This document shows positions 1 through 7,424 of a DNA stretch of 64,000 nucleotides, in pieces. This DNA is from a virus: positions 81,012 to 145,011 of the IMG/VR virus record IMGVR_UViG_3300033153_004214; one strand, given 5' to 3'. The position numbers and the translations under genes are program-made. How positions within the stretch are numbered: position 1 is the stretch's first letter; each line of letters begins with the position of its first letter. Below the pieces are notes generated by a model. The model ran no database searches and was not told the origin of the DNA. It was given only the letters and a program-made list of their open reading frames with translations.

Positions 1-110
1 CGGTTCAGGATATGACAAAGTTGCAGGTCATTGATCTCGACATAGCTGAAATGTTGTATAAGTGGACAAATGAGGTAAAGAAGAGGAACAGGATCGATGG
101 CGGGCAATAG
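1..110 (+). CDS. 3' end of an unidentified gene
   Basis: The frame beginning at base 3 is open from the window edge to TAG at 108-110 and encodes about 35 residues, ending in a basic, hydrophilic stretch (KKRNRIDGGQ). It overlaps the next start by 14 bases, the close packing seen throughout the window. Too little is present to name a family. Confidence 0.5.
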   Translation, partial: VQDMTKLQVIDLDIAEMLYKWTNEVKKRNRIDGGQ

Positions 111-372
111 GCACAAGATAGTTAGATTTCGGTGCAAGGTATGCGGTCGCTGTATGTATGCTAAGATACTGATGAAGCCTAATTGCCCCAGATGTGGCAA
201 TCGTATGGTACACACCAAACATACGGCTTGCCCCTACAAGAGAAAGAATATCAAGGACAAGAAGGAACCCGACAAGCGCAGGTGTATCGAGTGCAATGCC
301 ATCCTACGCTCTTCCAACCCCAATGATGTATGTGCTCTCTGTCAACGGAACCCCGACTGGAACAGGCGGTAG
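97..372 (+). CDS. Small zinc-ribbon protein
   Basis: A 91-residue, Lys/Arg-rich protein. Three Cys pairs are visible: CKVC near residue 14, CPRC near 30 and CIEC near 63, followed by CALC near 79. This pattern fits two zinc ribbons. The start is the ATG at 97, preceded by a purine-rich AAGAGG stretch and overlapping the upstream gene. A nucleic-acid-binding role is inferred from the basic charge and Cys pairs only. No named family is recognised. Confidence 0.75.
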   Translation: MAGNRHKIVRFRCKVCGRCMYAKILMKPNCPRCGNRMVHTKHTACPYKRKNIKDKKEPDKRRCIECNAILRSSNPNDVCALCQRNPDWNRR

Positions 373-374
373 GC

Positions 375-812
375 ATGGCACTGATCGATAAGGTCAAGGG
401 CATATCTGTTGATAAGACAGCAGCCCTTGTTACGTCACAATCGAAGCAGACTTTCGATGACACTAAGCATCTTGATCCTCGAATGATCCATAGTGACACT
501 CCTCTACCGGTGAAGGAGTATCCGAAGAACAACCCACATCCTGACCTGACAGGTCGCAGGTATGGATGGTTGACGGTCGTTGGTCTTCTGGATCGTGAGA
601 AGGTCTACTCTTCCCCGAGGCGTGCTTCTAAGCGAGGAGCACCGTGGGTGGTTCGATGCGTATGTGGTGCTTATGAGACACGACGCCGGAAAGCATTGAT
701 GAACCCCAAGAATAGGGTGGATCGTTGTCACGTTTGCCAGAAGATAGCGACCATGAAGCGTCATAGAGATTACCTTGATGGCAAGCCGCAAAAAGAGCAA
801 TGGGAGTATTAG
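375..812 (+). CDS. Zinc-binding protein with a GRxYGxLTV segment
   Basis: 145 residues. The segment GRRYGWLTVVG followed by VRCVCGAYETRR and CHVCQ matches the small phage domain seen in front of some HNH/AP2 endonucleases, where the core reads F/YGxLTV ... CxCG ... CxxC. No HNH or AP2 part is present here, so it is either a stand-alone DNA-binding module or a remnant. The ATG at 375 is chosen because it lies three bases after the upstream stop; an upstream in-frame GTG/ATG would overlap that gene deeply. Confidence 0.7.
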   Translation: MALIDKVKGISVDKTAALVTSQSKQTFDDTKHLDPRMIHSDTPLPVKEYPKNNPHPDLTGRRYGWLTVVGLLDREKVYSSPRRASKRGAPWVVRCVCGAYETRRRKALMNPKNRVDRCHVCQKIATMKRHRDYLDGKPQKEQWEY

Positions 813-853
813 GCAGCAGTGATGGTTAACACATTCTTGTATAAGGACTGTGC

Positions 854-882
854 TTGATAACATATGCATAACCATGTATGTT
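854..882 (+). promoter_or_regulatory. Sigma70-like promoter
   Basis: TTGATA (854-859), a 17-base spacer, then TATGTT (877-882). It lies in the 94-base gap before the secreted-protein gene at 907 and matches the promoter style repeated elsewhere in the window. The expected transcription start is near 889. Confidence 0.6.
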
Positions 883-906
883 CCTTATGTAGATAAGGAG
901 GTCGTC

Positions 907-1953
907 ATGTCAAAGCTCATTGGGTTCATCCTGCTTCTTGCTGCTGCGACTGCAACGGCAACTGAAGTCACTGTACCGGTAGGGGTCGAAGACTTGCTCA
1001 GCGGCAGGTACAAGGATGTTCGTACCAAAATCAAAGCCGCCACCAAGGAATTTAAGGTACCCGATCCAAAACTCAAAGCGACACTGGCCGTCACCAGTAT
1101 TCTGGAGGCCAGAGCTACTTCCATTATCAACAATGCAAAGAAGCTCATTGGCCAGAAGGTGACGTTGGCTACAAACAAGAAGTCTGTTAAAGGTCGGGTG
1201 GCCACCGTTGATGAGCATGGCATTACCATTACTGTGTACTTGGTGATTAACAGACAGGTGGTTGGGGAGAGCAAGCGGAAGCTCGAATGGAATGATCTCA
1301 CTCCTGCTGAGATGGAGAAGCTGGCTGGAGATTGGCAACCGCCGGGCGCGGACGGTCATGTTGCTCGTGCTATTCTTGCTCTTAGTTCAGGAGATATTTC
1401 TTCCGCTGGCGTTATTATCAAGCATGCCTCAGATCATGCACTTACTGACTATATCGTTGGAAAGATTAAGACCGCTAAGGTGGCTCTTGCGAAGGCTGAG
1501 GCGCGAGCAAAGATAAATGTAGCATCCAGTCAAAGTTCTGACAGGAGGACCCTCGTTTCGATACGGGTCGCTGATAAGGCGGTGCATCCAACGGTAGGTG
1601 ATCTGACGACCAATTCGTTGGTTGGCAACAACCGGCAATACGTGTTTGCGTCAGTGCCTAAAGAACTTGACGGATATAAGTTCTTGCGGATGGACTGTCG
1701 AGCAAACGGAGATTACGAGTACACGTTGACATATAGGACAAACCTTTTTGCACTTGTTGTAACGAAACCCACTGATGGCAGGGAATTGTTAGAATCTGGG
1801 TGGCAGAAGACTTCAGTCACAATCAGGTCGAATGCTGGTGATTTACTCCTTGTATACCGAAAGATGCACAAGGCAGGAACCTATAGCATGAAGAGCACCG
1901 GGAATTGGGCATACATGATTTGCGGAAAAGACCTTGATTTTCAATTCAAGTGA
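907..1953 (+). CDS. Predicted exported protein, function unknown
   Basis: 348 residues. The N-terminus (MSKLIGFILLLAAATATAT) is a typical signal peptide: one Lys, a hydrophobic core and a small-residue end. The export signal supports the ATG at 907, which also has an AAGGAGG Shine-Dalgarno nine bases upstream. The mature part begins with Lys-rich helices and has a beta-rich second half; no enzyme motif is recognised. A periplasmic or cell-surface role in the infected host (lysis, superinfection control, envelope change) is possible but not shown. It has its own promoter at 854. Confidence 0.8.
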   Translation: MSKLIGFILLLAAATATATEVTVPVGVEDLLSGRYKDVRTKIKAATKEFKVPDPKLKATLAVTSILEARATSIINNAKKLIGQKVTLATNKKSVKGRVATVDEHGITITVYLVINRQVVGESKRKLEWNDLTPAEMEKLAGDWQPPGADGHVARAILALSSGDISSAGVIIKHASDHALTDYIVGKIKTAKVALAKAEARAKINVASSQSSDRRTLVSIRVADKAVHPTVGDLTTNSLVGNNRQYVFASVPKELDGYKFLRMDCRANGDYEYTLTYRTNLFALVVTKPTDGRELLESGWQKTSVTIRSNAGDLLLVYRKMHKAGTYSMKSTGNWAYMICGKDLDFQFK

Positions 1954-2033
1954 TCACATTGGTTACTGCTCTCATGCTGGGTGGCACCACCTGCGCGGAG
2001 TGCAAGGGTTCAGGAAAGAAGAAGACAACATGA
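1950..2033 (+). CDS. Possible 27-residue peptide with CxxCxGxG
   Basis: GTG at 1950 overlaps the preceding TGA (GTGA). The peptide has a short hydrophobic start, then CAECKGSG and a Lys-rich end. The CxxCxGxG unit is the zinc-binding unit of DnaJ-type proteins. No strong Shine-Dalgarno is seen, so this is a weak call. Confidence 0.3.
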   Translation: MITLVTALMLGGTTCAECKGSGKKKTT

Positions 2034-2244
2034 GGTATTCAAGACTAATCTGCACAACCCGGTCTCATGTCTTGGCCGAAACGACAGCAATGTCTGTAGG
2101 GTTGATGACGAGGACCGTGAATGTTTCTACTGGCATAACCAGCCAGCACCAAGGTGGTGCCCGTTTTGGAAAGAGTTCGCTGTCCTCTTGAGCACCAACA
2201 GTGAAGAAGATCGGATACTAGCGAACAAGGAAAAGAAGGCATGA
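1981..2244 (+). CDS. Small protein of unknown function, start uncertain
   Basis: Up to 87 residues; the frame is open from 1954. The credible part begins near 2040 and carries four Cys and several Trp residues (NVCRVDDEDRECFYW, WCPFWKEF), then a charged C-terminus that overlaps the next gene by ATGA at 2241. GTG at 1981 is the only ordinary start in frame, and its first 20 residues look atypical. Translational coupling to the QueC-like gene is likely. Confidence 0.5.
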   Translation: MAPPARSARVQERRRQHEVFKTNLHNPVSCLGRNDSNVCRVDDEDRECFYWHNQPAPRWCPFWKEFAVLLSTNSEEDRILANKEKKA

Positions 2245-2858
2245 GTCTTGTACTCTGGTCAGGCGGATGTGACTCCACACTATTGTTGCATCAGGTGGCT
2301 TCCGAGAAGGCCACCAGGGACGACCCGGTGCGTGCCCTGTCGATAGTCCATGATCAGGTGCCCGCCAACAAGGAACAGGCTCAGGCTCGCAAGAATATCC
2401 TCAAGGAGTTCAAGCGCCGGGGCCTTCACGTTGTCCATTCCACTGTTCGAGTCAAGACGACAGGACTCTTCTCGGTTAAGGGTGGTGGCAACACGCAGGC
2501 AGTGCTCTGGCTCGGGTTGGCAGTGCCTTACTTGTTCAAAGACGAGGACCTCTACGCTGGCTACATTCGTGGCGACGACTACTGGCACTACGAGGGCTGG
2601 CTGCAGGAAGCCTTTAAGAATCTCAAGCACGCCAAGTATCTAAAGGGCAGGCTGCGCACCCCGCTAGAGTGGCTGACGAAGGGCGAGGTGATCAAGGAGT
2701 TAAAGCAGAAGAAGCTTCTGCGCCTGACGTGGTACTGTGAGAACCCCAAGAAGAATGGGAAGCCTTGCGGCAAGTGTCACTCCTGCAAGGTTCACCGCAC
2801 CGGGGTCTGGCAGTTGAAGCAGGGAATGTTTGATCGGAAGGTATTGTCCAGTGGCTGA
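2241..2858 (+). CDS. queC: QueC-like 7-cyano-7-deazaguanine synthase
   Basis: 205 residues. The N-terminus has the PP-loop SGGCDST at residues 7-13, which binds ATP in QueC and related adenylating enzymes. The C-terminus carries four cysteines, 166, 176, 179 and 182 (spacing 9, 2, 2), as in the QueC zinc site. QueC converts 7-carboxy-7-deazaguanine to preQ0 using ATP and ammonia. In phages, preQ0-pathway enzymes often serve deazaguanine modification of genomic DNA against restriction; supply to tRNA queuosine is the alternative. No queD, queE, folE or dpdA-like gene is in this window. A neighbouring Nudix gene overlaps its 3' end. Confidence 0.85.
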   Translation: MSLVLWSGGCDSTLLLHQVASEKATRDDPVRALSIVHDQVPANKEQAQARKNILKEFKRRGLHVVHSTVRVKTTGLFSVKGGGNTQAVLWLGLAVPYLFKDEDLYAGYIRGDDYWHYEGWLQEAFKNLKHAKYLKGRLRTPLEWLTKGEVIKELKQKKLLRLTWYCENPKKNGKPCGKCHSCKVHRTGVWQLKQGMFDRKVLSSG

Positions 2859-3269
2859 GAGTAGGTTTCCGCCGGTCGGTGTTGCTGCTATTTTAATCAA
2901 GGATGACAAGGTCTTGGTTTCGAAGAGGCTAGCCGGTAAGCTGCAGGGGCAGTACGCTGCGCCCGGGGTCACCTTGAATGGATGGAGACCTTTGAGGAAG
3001 CCACGGTCAAGGAACTCAAGGAAGAGACCGGTATCAAGACCACGGTGGATAACTGCGAGGTGGTTGGTGTCGATCAAGGCTTCGCGGAGGATGAAGACTT
3101 CTGCTGGGTCATCGTCTTTGTTTATGTCAAAGCGTGGGCTGGTGATCCTCAGAGATCGGAGCCGGAGAAGCAGGGGCCGTGGGAGTGGGTGTCATTGACT
3201 GATCTCCCTGAGAAAATGCTTGGACCTCTGCGGAAGATGTATGTGAAGTTTTTGGGCGACTTGGGGTAA
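2851..3269 (+). pseudogene. Nudix hydrolase, broken by a one-base frameshift
   Basis: GTG at 2851 opens MAESRFPPVGVAAIL... and the frame fails at the run CCCGGGGTCACC near 2966-2977. Adding one G restores PGGHLEWMETFEEA followed by VKELKEETGI, an excellent Nudix box (Gx5Ex7REUxEExGU), which the second frame then continues to TAA at 3269. Nudix enzymes hydrolyse nucleoside diphosphates linked to another moiety. Family and fold are clear; the substrate is not. The shift may be a homopolymer sequencing error rather than a real lesion. It overlaps queC by 8 bases. Confidence 0.8.
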
Positions 3270-3274
3270 TCGTT

Positions 3275-3478
3275 ATGAAGTGGTACGAGTGCAGCAAGTG
3301 CGGCTGCTACTTTCAAGACACCGTCAAGCTGCCTAAGCCTCCTTGCTGCAGAGAATGCCGGGACCTCCCACCAAAATTGATAGAATTGCCTCCGGCTGAG
3401 TTGGCCATGGTTCTTGTCGGTGCAGGCATCTTCGCCATTGTGTTTTATTTCTTGTATATCTTTCTCCGACGTATGTAA
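3275..3478 (+). CDS. Zinc-ribbon membrane protein
   Basis: 67 residues. CSKCGCYF near residue 6 and CCREC near residue 24 form a likely zinc ribbon; residues about 43-63 (LAMVLVGAGIFAIVFYFLYI) form one transmembrane helix, with RRM at the end. By the positive-inside rule the short Arg tail suggests a cytoplasmic C-terminus, but the topology is uncertain. No family is recognised. Confidence 0.65.
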   Translation: MKWYECSKCGCYFQDTVKLPKPPCCRECRDLPPKLIELPPAELAMVLVGAGIFAIVFYFLYIFLRRM

Positions 3479-3484
3479 AAGAAC

Positions 3485-3513
3485 TTGACAGATATGCTAC
3501 CCCACGGTATGTT
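3485..3513 (+). promoter_or_regulatory. Sigma70-like promoter
   Basis: TTGACA (3485-3490), 17 bases, TATGTT (3508-3513), with CGG just before the -10. The predicted start near 3520 lies upstream of the AAGGAG and TTG start of the gene at 3537. Confidence 0.65.
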
Positions 3514-3536
3514 TGTATGAGCATAAGGAGAAACTT

Positions 3537-4010
3537 TTGAGCAAGCAGAAGAGCGTGGTTGACCAGATTGTCAACCGGTGCAAGCACTTCAATGGCTTCC
3601 GAGGTTATTTCGCCAAAGACCCGAAAGCTCAGGCGTGCAAGTGCGGCATCAAGGTCCGTGCGCTCGTGGGCGGCGATGACTTTGGATGGATTCCGAGAGC
3701 ACCGTGCCTCGCGGACCATGAGACTGACGTGGTCTGCTCGAAGCGTGAGTTTCCCACCAGAGAAGAAGCAGAGGCCGAGGCGCGGGAGAGTGAAGCCCAT
3801 ACCAAAGCCACACTTTTGGCTATGAAGCGGTGCATCGAGGATAGCGATGACCGTGGCTTCAGCGTCTTCGATTCTGACAACAGGCCCGACGTGGCCGGGG
3901 AGATTCAGTGCCCGGCCTGCGGTGGTACACTCAAGTATTCGCGGTCTGGATACAATGGACATATTTGGGGTAAGTGCGAGACTGAAGGCTGTCTTCAGTG
4001 GATGCAGTAG
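3537..4010 (+). CDS. Zinc-finger protein, unknown function
   Basis: 157 residues. TTG at 3537 is chosen because AAGGAG (3525-3530) sits six bases upstream and because the promoter places the transcript start near 3520, excluding earlier starts. CKCG near residue 35 and a C-terminal CPACGG ... CETEGC unit are visible, the latter resembling a topoisomerase-type zinc ribbon. The middle is acidic and helical. No enzyme motif is seen. Confidence 0.7.
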   Translation: MSKQKSVVDQIVNRCKHFNGFRGYFAKDPKAQACKCGIKVRALVGGDDFGWIPRAPCLADHETDVVCSKREFPTREEAEAEARESEAHTKATLLAMKRCIEDSDDRGFSVFDSDNRPDVAGEIQCPACGGTLKYSRSGYNGHIWGKCETEGCLQWMQ

Positions 4011-4019
4011 GGAGCAACC

Positions 4020-4358
4020 GTGGCGATTATTCCTGTGGATGCGGACCATATCCGTGCCAAGTGTGTCGAAGGAAACTTGCAGATTGATTGGTATGCTGAT
4101 CCACAGGATTCACCTGAGTGGTGGAACAAAGACCTTGGCTTTTCTACCACGGTTGATCAGGAGTATGGCACACGGGTAGCTATGGTGATCAATGAGCTTG
4201 TTGAACGTCTGGTTGAATCAGAACGTCTTCGTGCGGCTGAAAATCGTCAAACCGCAGAGCAGGTTACTCGGGCACGTAAGGCAGAGAAAGTTCAGGAAGC
4301 GGCTGAGGCTCGTGCGGTTGAGTTGAAGAAGGAAGTTAAGAAGTTGACCAAGGAGTGA
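4020..4358 (+). CDS. Protein with a C-terminal coiled coil
   Basis: 112 residues from GTG at 4020, with GGAG five bases upstream. The first half is mixed (Trp-rich IDWYADPQDSPEWW); the second half, from about residue 55, is a continuous Glu/Lys/Ala/Arg helix typical of a coiled coil. Function not recognised. Its stop nearly abuts the next gene. Confidence 0.65.
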   Translation: MAIIPVDADHIRAKCVEGNLQIDWYADPQDSPEWWNKDLGFSTTVDQEYGTRVAMVINELVERLVESERLRAAENRQTAEQVTRARKAEKVQEAAEARAVELKKEVKKLTKE

Positions 4359-4360
4359 TT

Positions 4361-4561
4361 ATGCCTGATCTGTCAGACTGTTACTTGTACGTCAAGCCGG
4401 AGGTCACGGGTGAGCGTTGGGATCGTTCGATCATTGCTCACCTCACGGTTGGTGGCATAGCTCTCTGCGGCTATGATGGCGACGAGCAGTGGGACTGCCA
4501 CATCACGCAGGTGCGCGTCTGTGAAAAGTGCCGGGCGGAATTGAAGAAGCAGGGTGGCTGA
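4361..4561 (+). CDS. Small cysteine-containing protein
   Basis: 66 residues. ATG at 4361 follows AGGAG. A CEKC pair near the C-terminus and two further Cys suggest metal binding. The sequence has no recognised family. It overlaps the end of the previous reading frame closely, as in an operon. Confidence 0.6.
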   Translation: MPDLSDCYLYVKPEVTGERWDRSIIAHLTVGGIALCGYDGDEQWDCHITQVRVCEKCRAELKKQGG

Positions 4562-4583
4562 TGACAGCCGAGGAACTAGCATA

Positions 4584-4961
4584 ATGGCATACGATCCAGA
4601 ACTGGACGAGACGATCTTTGAGGACCACGTTGAGTCTGACCACCCCAGCGGTCAGCAGTGGATCGAGTTCAAGGTCTGTCGGTACAACGCTGGCGACCCC
4701 AAGCTCCAGTTGACCCGTGCCAGTGGCAATGGCATGCACGCCAAGCTTGGTCGCATGACTAAGGGTGAGATTGAGCGCATCCGTGACAAGATGACAGAGC
4801 TTCTCGCCATGGACCTCGATGAGATCGAGACCCCACGGCTGCAGGACAAGAGAGCCAAGGAGGCTGACGACCGGCGACCGCCGCCTCAGGGTGGCAGTGA
4901 CGACTTCGATCCTGACGGCCACCATGCAGAGTTGCCACCTGACTCGGAGATTCCTTTCTAG
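4584..4961 (+). CDS. Possible PC4-like DNA-binding protein with SSB-style tail
   Basis: 125 residues. The core (WIEFKVCRYNAG ... KLQLTRASG ... KLGRMTKGEIERIRDKM) reads as a small beta-sheet followed by one helix, the outline of the PC4/YdbC single-strand-binding fold. The C-terminus is acidic and ends SEIPF, like the D-D-I-P-F tip that bacterial SSB uses to recruit partners. Fold and role are inference from layout and tail only. ATG at 4584 has GAGG upstream; an in-frame GTG at 4554 would overlap the previous gene. Confidence 0.55.
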   Translation: MAYDPELDETIFEDHVESDHPSGQQWIEFKVCRYNAGDPKLQLTRASGNGMHAKLGRMTKGEIERIRDKMTELLAMDLDEIETPRLQDKRAKEADDRRPPPQGGSDDFDPDGHHAELPPDSEIPF

Positions 4962-4969
4962 GAACAGTT

Positions 4970-5200
4970 ATGTCGATGCAGGACTATCACAATTTCAAGC
5001 GCATTCCTCTGGTCACGATGGCAGAATGGGATATGTTGACTAAGTTTCGTCGCTTCATCTTCTCGGATAAGGGAAGAGCCAAGCGTGCGAAGCTCCTGCT
5101 CGACAGGGCGGTTCGATACCTCCGTTCCTCGCGTCCATTCTTCACAACACCGTCAAGGAGGTCTTTGAAGTCCAGTAGGAGGAGGAGATATGCGAGTTAA
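4970..5200 (+). CDS. Small protein with probable 3' frameshift
   Basis: 76 residues as read. The first 50 look normal, but the last 20 are an Arg/Ser run that overlaps the next start. In the frame one base earlier, bases about 5122-5178 read PPFLASILHNTVKEVFEVQ and stop at 5178, directly before the AGGAGGAGG of the next gene. A missing base between about 5100 and 5125 would explain both facts. Function unknown. Confidence 0.55.
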   Translation: MSMQDYHNFKRIPLVTMAEWDMLTKFRRFIFSDKGRAKRAKLLLDRAVRYLRSSRPFFTTPSRRSLKSSRRRRYAS

Positions 5201-5411
5201 AATAGATAAGTCTGATCCTGATAACCCCAGTCGAGTGTCTGGTCGAATTTATTTCGATGAGCCACCACTCCATCTGCTTGGCAAGACGGCTGCGGAACTC
5301 AGGGCTATCGGTCTCGACATTCCTGAGGAGATACCCGGGTGCTCCAAGGCCAAGCAGGCACCTGATGGTGGCTGGCAGTTTGATTGGGTCACAGTGGAGT
5401 TCGTTCTTTAG
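5190..5411 (+). CDS. Small hypothetical protein
   Basis: 73 residues with a strong AGGAGGAGG Shine-Dalgarno before ATG 5190. Mixed charge, no membrane segment and no metal motif. The PEEIPGCSKAKQAPDGGWQF stretch suggests a compact beta-rich protein. No family recognised. Confidence 0.65.
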   Translation: MRVKIDKSDPDNPSRVSGRIYFDEPPLHLLGKTAAELRAIGLDIPEEIPGCSKAKQAPDGGWQFDWVTVEFVL

Positions 5412-5420
5412 GGAGAAGCC

Positions 5421-5504
5421 ATGTGGAGTCTTAGAGGTCTCATGGATACGTGCTCTGAGAGTCAGATTGACATGGCTTGCGTCAAAAGCGTCCAGTTCAA
5501 CTAG
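5421..5504 (+). CDS. Possible 27-residue peptide
   Basis: ATG at 5421, nine bases after the previous stop and preceded by GGGAGAAG. It encodes MWSLRGLMDTCSESQIDMAC and seven more residues. A second 15-codon frame (5508-5555) follows before the next gene. Both are too short to be sure. Confidence 0.35.
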   Translation: MWSLRGLMDTCSESQIDMACVKSVQFN

Positions 5505-5547
5505 GACATGATCTGCGACCGGGATGGAGACAATCAGGAACTCAAGG

Positions 5548-5871
5548 ATGGGTGACTGGATTGAGAAAGCCAAGGAGCGCATGAAGCGGACACGCTTGCC
5601 ATCGATAGAGGACTGTGATGATGTCCGACGAGCAATCGTTGAGATCGAGCGACTGAAGGGGGCGCTTGAGCAGGCGTTTCCTACCGAAGCCGACCTTGAT
5701 TGGTTGATGACTGCTTTCCAGCGCGAGCACCCGAATCCCGACATCTGGATGCGGCAGCACGCGGAGGACCTGGGGGCCAGGGCCATTGCGAAGGTGATCG
5801 TGAGCGTGTGGGAGGCCGGGCGTATCAAGACCGAGAAGGTTCAGAAGGCCCTTAAGAAAAAAAGCACTTGA
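5548..5871 (+). CDS. Hypothetical helical protein
   Basis: 107 residues from ATG 5548 (AGGA upstream); an in-frame ATG at 5524 is the alternative. Mostly charged helices (IEKAKERMKRTR, IVEIERLKGALEQAF) with a Lys-rich C-terminus. No enzyme motif. The next promoter overlaps its last codons. Confidence 0.6.
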   Translation: MGDWIEKAKERMKRTRLPSIEDCDDVRRAIVEIERLKGALEQAFPTEADLDWLMTAFQREHPNPDIWMRQHAEDLGARAIAKVIVSVWEAGRIKTEKVQKALKKKST

Positions 5872-5895
5872 CACGGCCATACGAAGTAGTAGAGT
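5868..5895 (+). promoter_or_regulatory. Candidate promoter
   Basis: TTGACA (5868-5873) with CATACG in the spacer, as in other promoters here, and a weak -10 TAGAGT at 16-base spacing. A GGAGG then ATG at 5917 follow. The -10 is the weak point. Confidence 0.4.
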
Positions 5896-5916
5896 ACGGT
5901 CGTGAACGGAGGACCC

Positions 5917-7188
5917 ATGCTGAACGCTGATGACGCTGAGCGGGCGCAGGCCGATGCCGTCCGCAGGGCGAATGAAGAGGAAGCACCGATGCCTGTCGAT
6001 GAAGAGGCGAAGGACTACCGCAGGGCCATGGATGTCTTGATCGATCTCCGCGAGTGCCTCCACCGTCTGCGGGTGAACGGCACAAGGGATGAGGTTGAGA
6101 TCGCGGATGTCTATGCGAAGTTGCACACCGCCATAGATGACTTCGAGGAAAAGCTCGCTGCGTTCCTCGGTGCTCAGCCTCCCTACGCCACCGAGGTCAT
6201 CATGGACCGTGATCGTGACAAGAAGGAATGGACGGTTGAGCCGGTTAATGTCGAAGAGAATCCTCACTGCAAGCCATGGCGTGTGGCAGGTCCTACCCAT
6301 ATCTCCTACATGTTCGACCACGAGGAACATGCCAATCGTCTCTGTCAGCGGTTGAACATTGCACATGAGATGGGCTGGCAGGCAGGGTTCAGCGAAGCCC
6401 ACAAGCTGGTGCGGCTGGGTGAGCGGCAGAATGAGAGCCTTCGCAGTCAGGTGAAGCTTCTTGGTGACGACATCATGAAGTTGGGCATTGGCCTGCCCCG
6501 GCTTGATGAGGACCATCCCAATGGCATGGGTGCTTGTGAAGCTGCTGCCATCGGCCTGAAGGAACTCAAGGAGAAGTGTAATCAGTTGGAGGACCAGTCG
6601 AGTTGGGCTAATAGGCAGGTTGCTAAAGCAGCAGAGCTTCTCTTTGAGGTTCGTACCGTCAGGGTGCCTGTGGCTATGCGGGATGGCTATGATTCGGCCA
6701 TCAGGTTGGTTAAGGAGACTTTCGCTCCGATCATGGCTGAACTGTTGACTCGTGAGGCTGGAACGGACCCGAGTCGGGAAGAGGAGTTCAAAGCCCGTAA
6801 CGAGGTGGTTGATATCCTCGTCCGCGAGGTGGACAAGATATTGTCACGCCCCACCAAGGAGCGCCCCGGTCTCACGATCCCAGAGGAACTCTGGAACTTC
6901 GCGGAGAAGATCACTGAGGCACAGGATGGCAATACCATCGAGGCGGCTTCGGGTATTCACACAACCAAGGTCCCTGAAACCAACGTCGAGTTGGTGCCTC
7001 TGCGCGAGCATCCTACTCTGGTCCCTTATGATCAGACAATCTATTGCAGGTGCGGGTGGCGGGGTACCAAGGAGGACTTGGTCGAAAGCATTACGTTAGC
7101 GTGCCCACGGTGCGGCATTGCGGATTATCTGCTTGTTGAAAAACAGATCGAGGAGTCGAAGGATGATGGAGGTCGATCTGTGATATAA
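5917..7188 (+). CDS. Large helical protein with C-terminal zinc ribbon
   Basis: 423 residues. ATG 5917 has GGAGG upstream; GTG 5902 is in frame but lies at the likely transcript start. Several helical stretches (residues about 20-70 and 250-330) are followed by a C-terminal ribbon, CRCGWRG ... CPRCG. The layout is that of a phage accessory protein, but no family is recognised. It is followed by a 236-base RNA-like intergenic region. Confidence 0.7.
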   Translation: MLNADDAERAQADAVRRANEEEAPMPVDEEAKDYRRAMDVLIDLRECLHRLRVNGTRDEVEIADVYAKLHTAIDDFEEKLAAFLGAQPPYATEVIMDRDRDKKEWTVEPVNVEENPHCKPWRVAGPTHISYMFDHEEHANRLCQRLNIAHEMGWQAGFSEAHKLVRLGERQNESLRSQVKLLGDDIMKLGIGLPRLDEDHPNGMGACEAAAIGLKELKEKCNQLEDQSSWANRQVAKAAELLFEVRTVRVPVAMRDGYDSAIRLVKETFAPIMAELLTREAGTDPSREEEFKARNEVVDILVREVDKILSRPTKERPGLTIPEELWNFAEKITEAQDGNTIEAASGIHTTKVPETNVELVPLREHPTLVPYDQTIYCRCGWRGTKEDLVESITLACPRCGIADYLLVEKQIEESKDDGGRSVI

Positions 7189-7198
7189 ACAGTAAGAC

Positions 7199-7313
7199 GC
7201 TTCAGGCTAACGGGTTGGCAAGTATGGCACGAGAGTGCAGAGCAATCCCTAGCTGGAGGAAATAGACGCTTGCCGAGAATCCAGTGTGCGCCCTGAGTTG
7301 GGAGGCCTGAAGC
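7199..7313 (+). ncRNA. Candidate multi-helix structured RNA
   Basis: GCTTCAGGC (7199-7207) pairs perfectly with GCCTGAAGC (7305-7313), closing about 97 bases. Inside, 7215-7222 pairs with 7269-7276 (8 bp with one G-U), GCAC/GTGC with a GAGA tetraloop folds at 7227-7238, TCC/GGA folds at 7246-7257 and CCC/GGG at 7291-7302. No reading frame spans it. The nested design looks like a real RNA, possibly a riboswitch-like or regulatory element for the gene at 7425. It matches no class I recognise. Confidence 0.55.
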
Positions 7314-7326
7314 AAAATGGAATTGA

Positions 7327-7362
7327 TGCTTCCATCGTCTAGTCTGGTTTAGGATACTGGAT
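7327..7362 (+). other. tRNA 5'-half-like sequence
   Basis: TTCCATCGTCTAGTCTGG and TTTAGGATACTGGATTC strongly resemble the acceptor, D-arm and start of the anticodon arm of tRNA-Glu-type genes. The matching anticodon stem, T-arm and acceptor 3' strand are not found downstream. It is probably a truncated tRNA or part of the leader of the gene at 7425. Confidence 0.3.
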
Positions 7363-7424
7363 TCGCTGGTGTTTGATAGGGATTAAGAAGGACGAAGGCG
7401 AGTCAGTGCAGGAGAGGAAGAAGA

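Noticed and set aside
2966-2977. Programmed -1 frameshift in the Nudix gene
   Set aside because: GCG CCC GGG GTC is not a usable X-XXY-YYZ slippery site and there is no reason for a Nudix enzyme to need it; a lost G is simpler.
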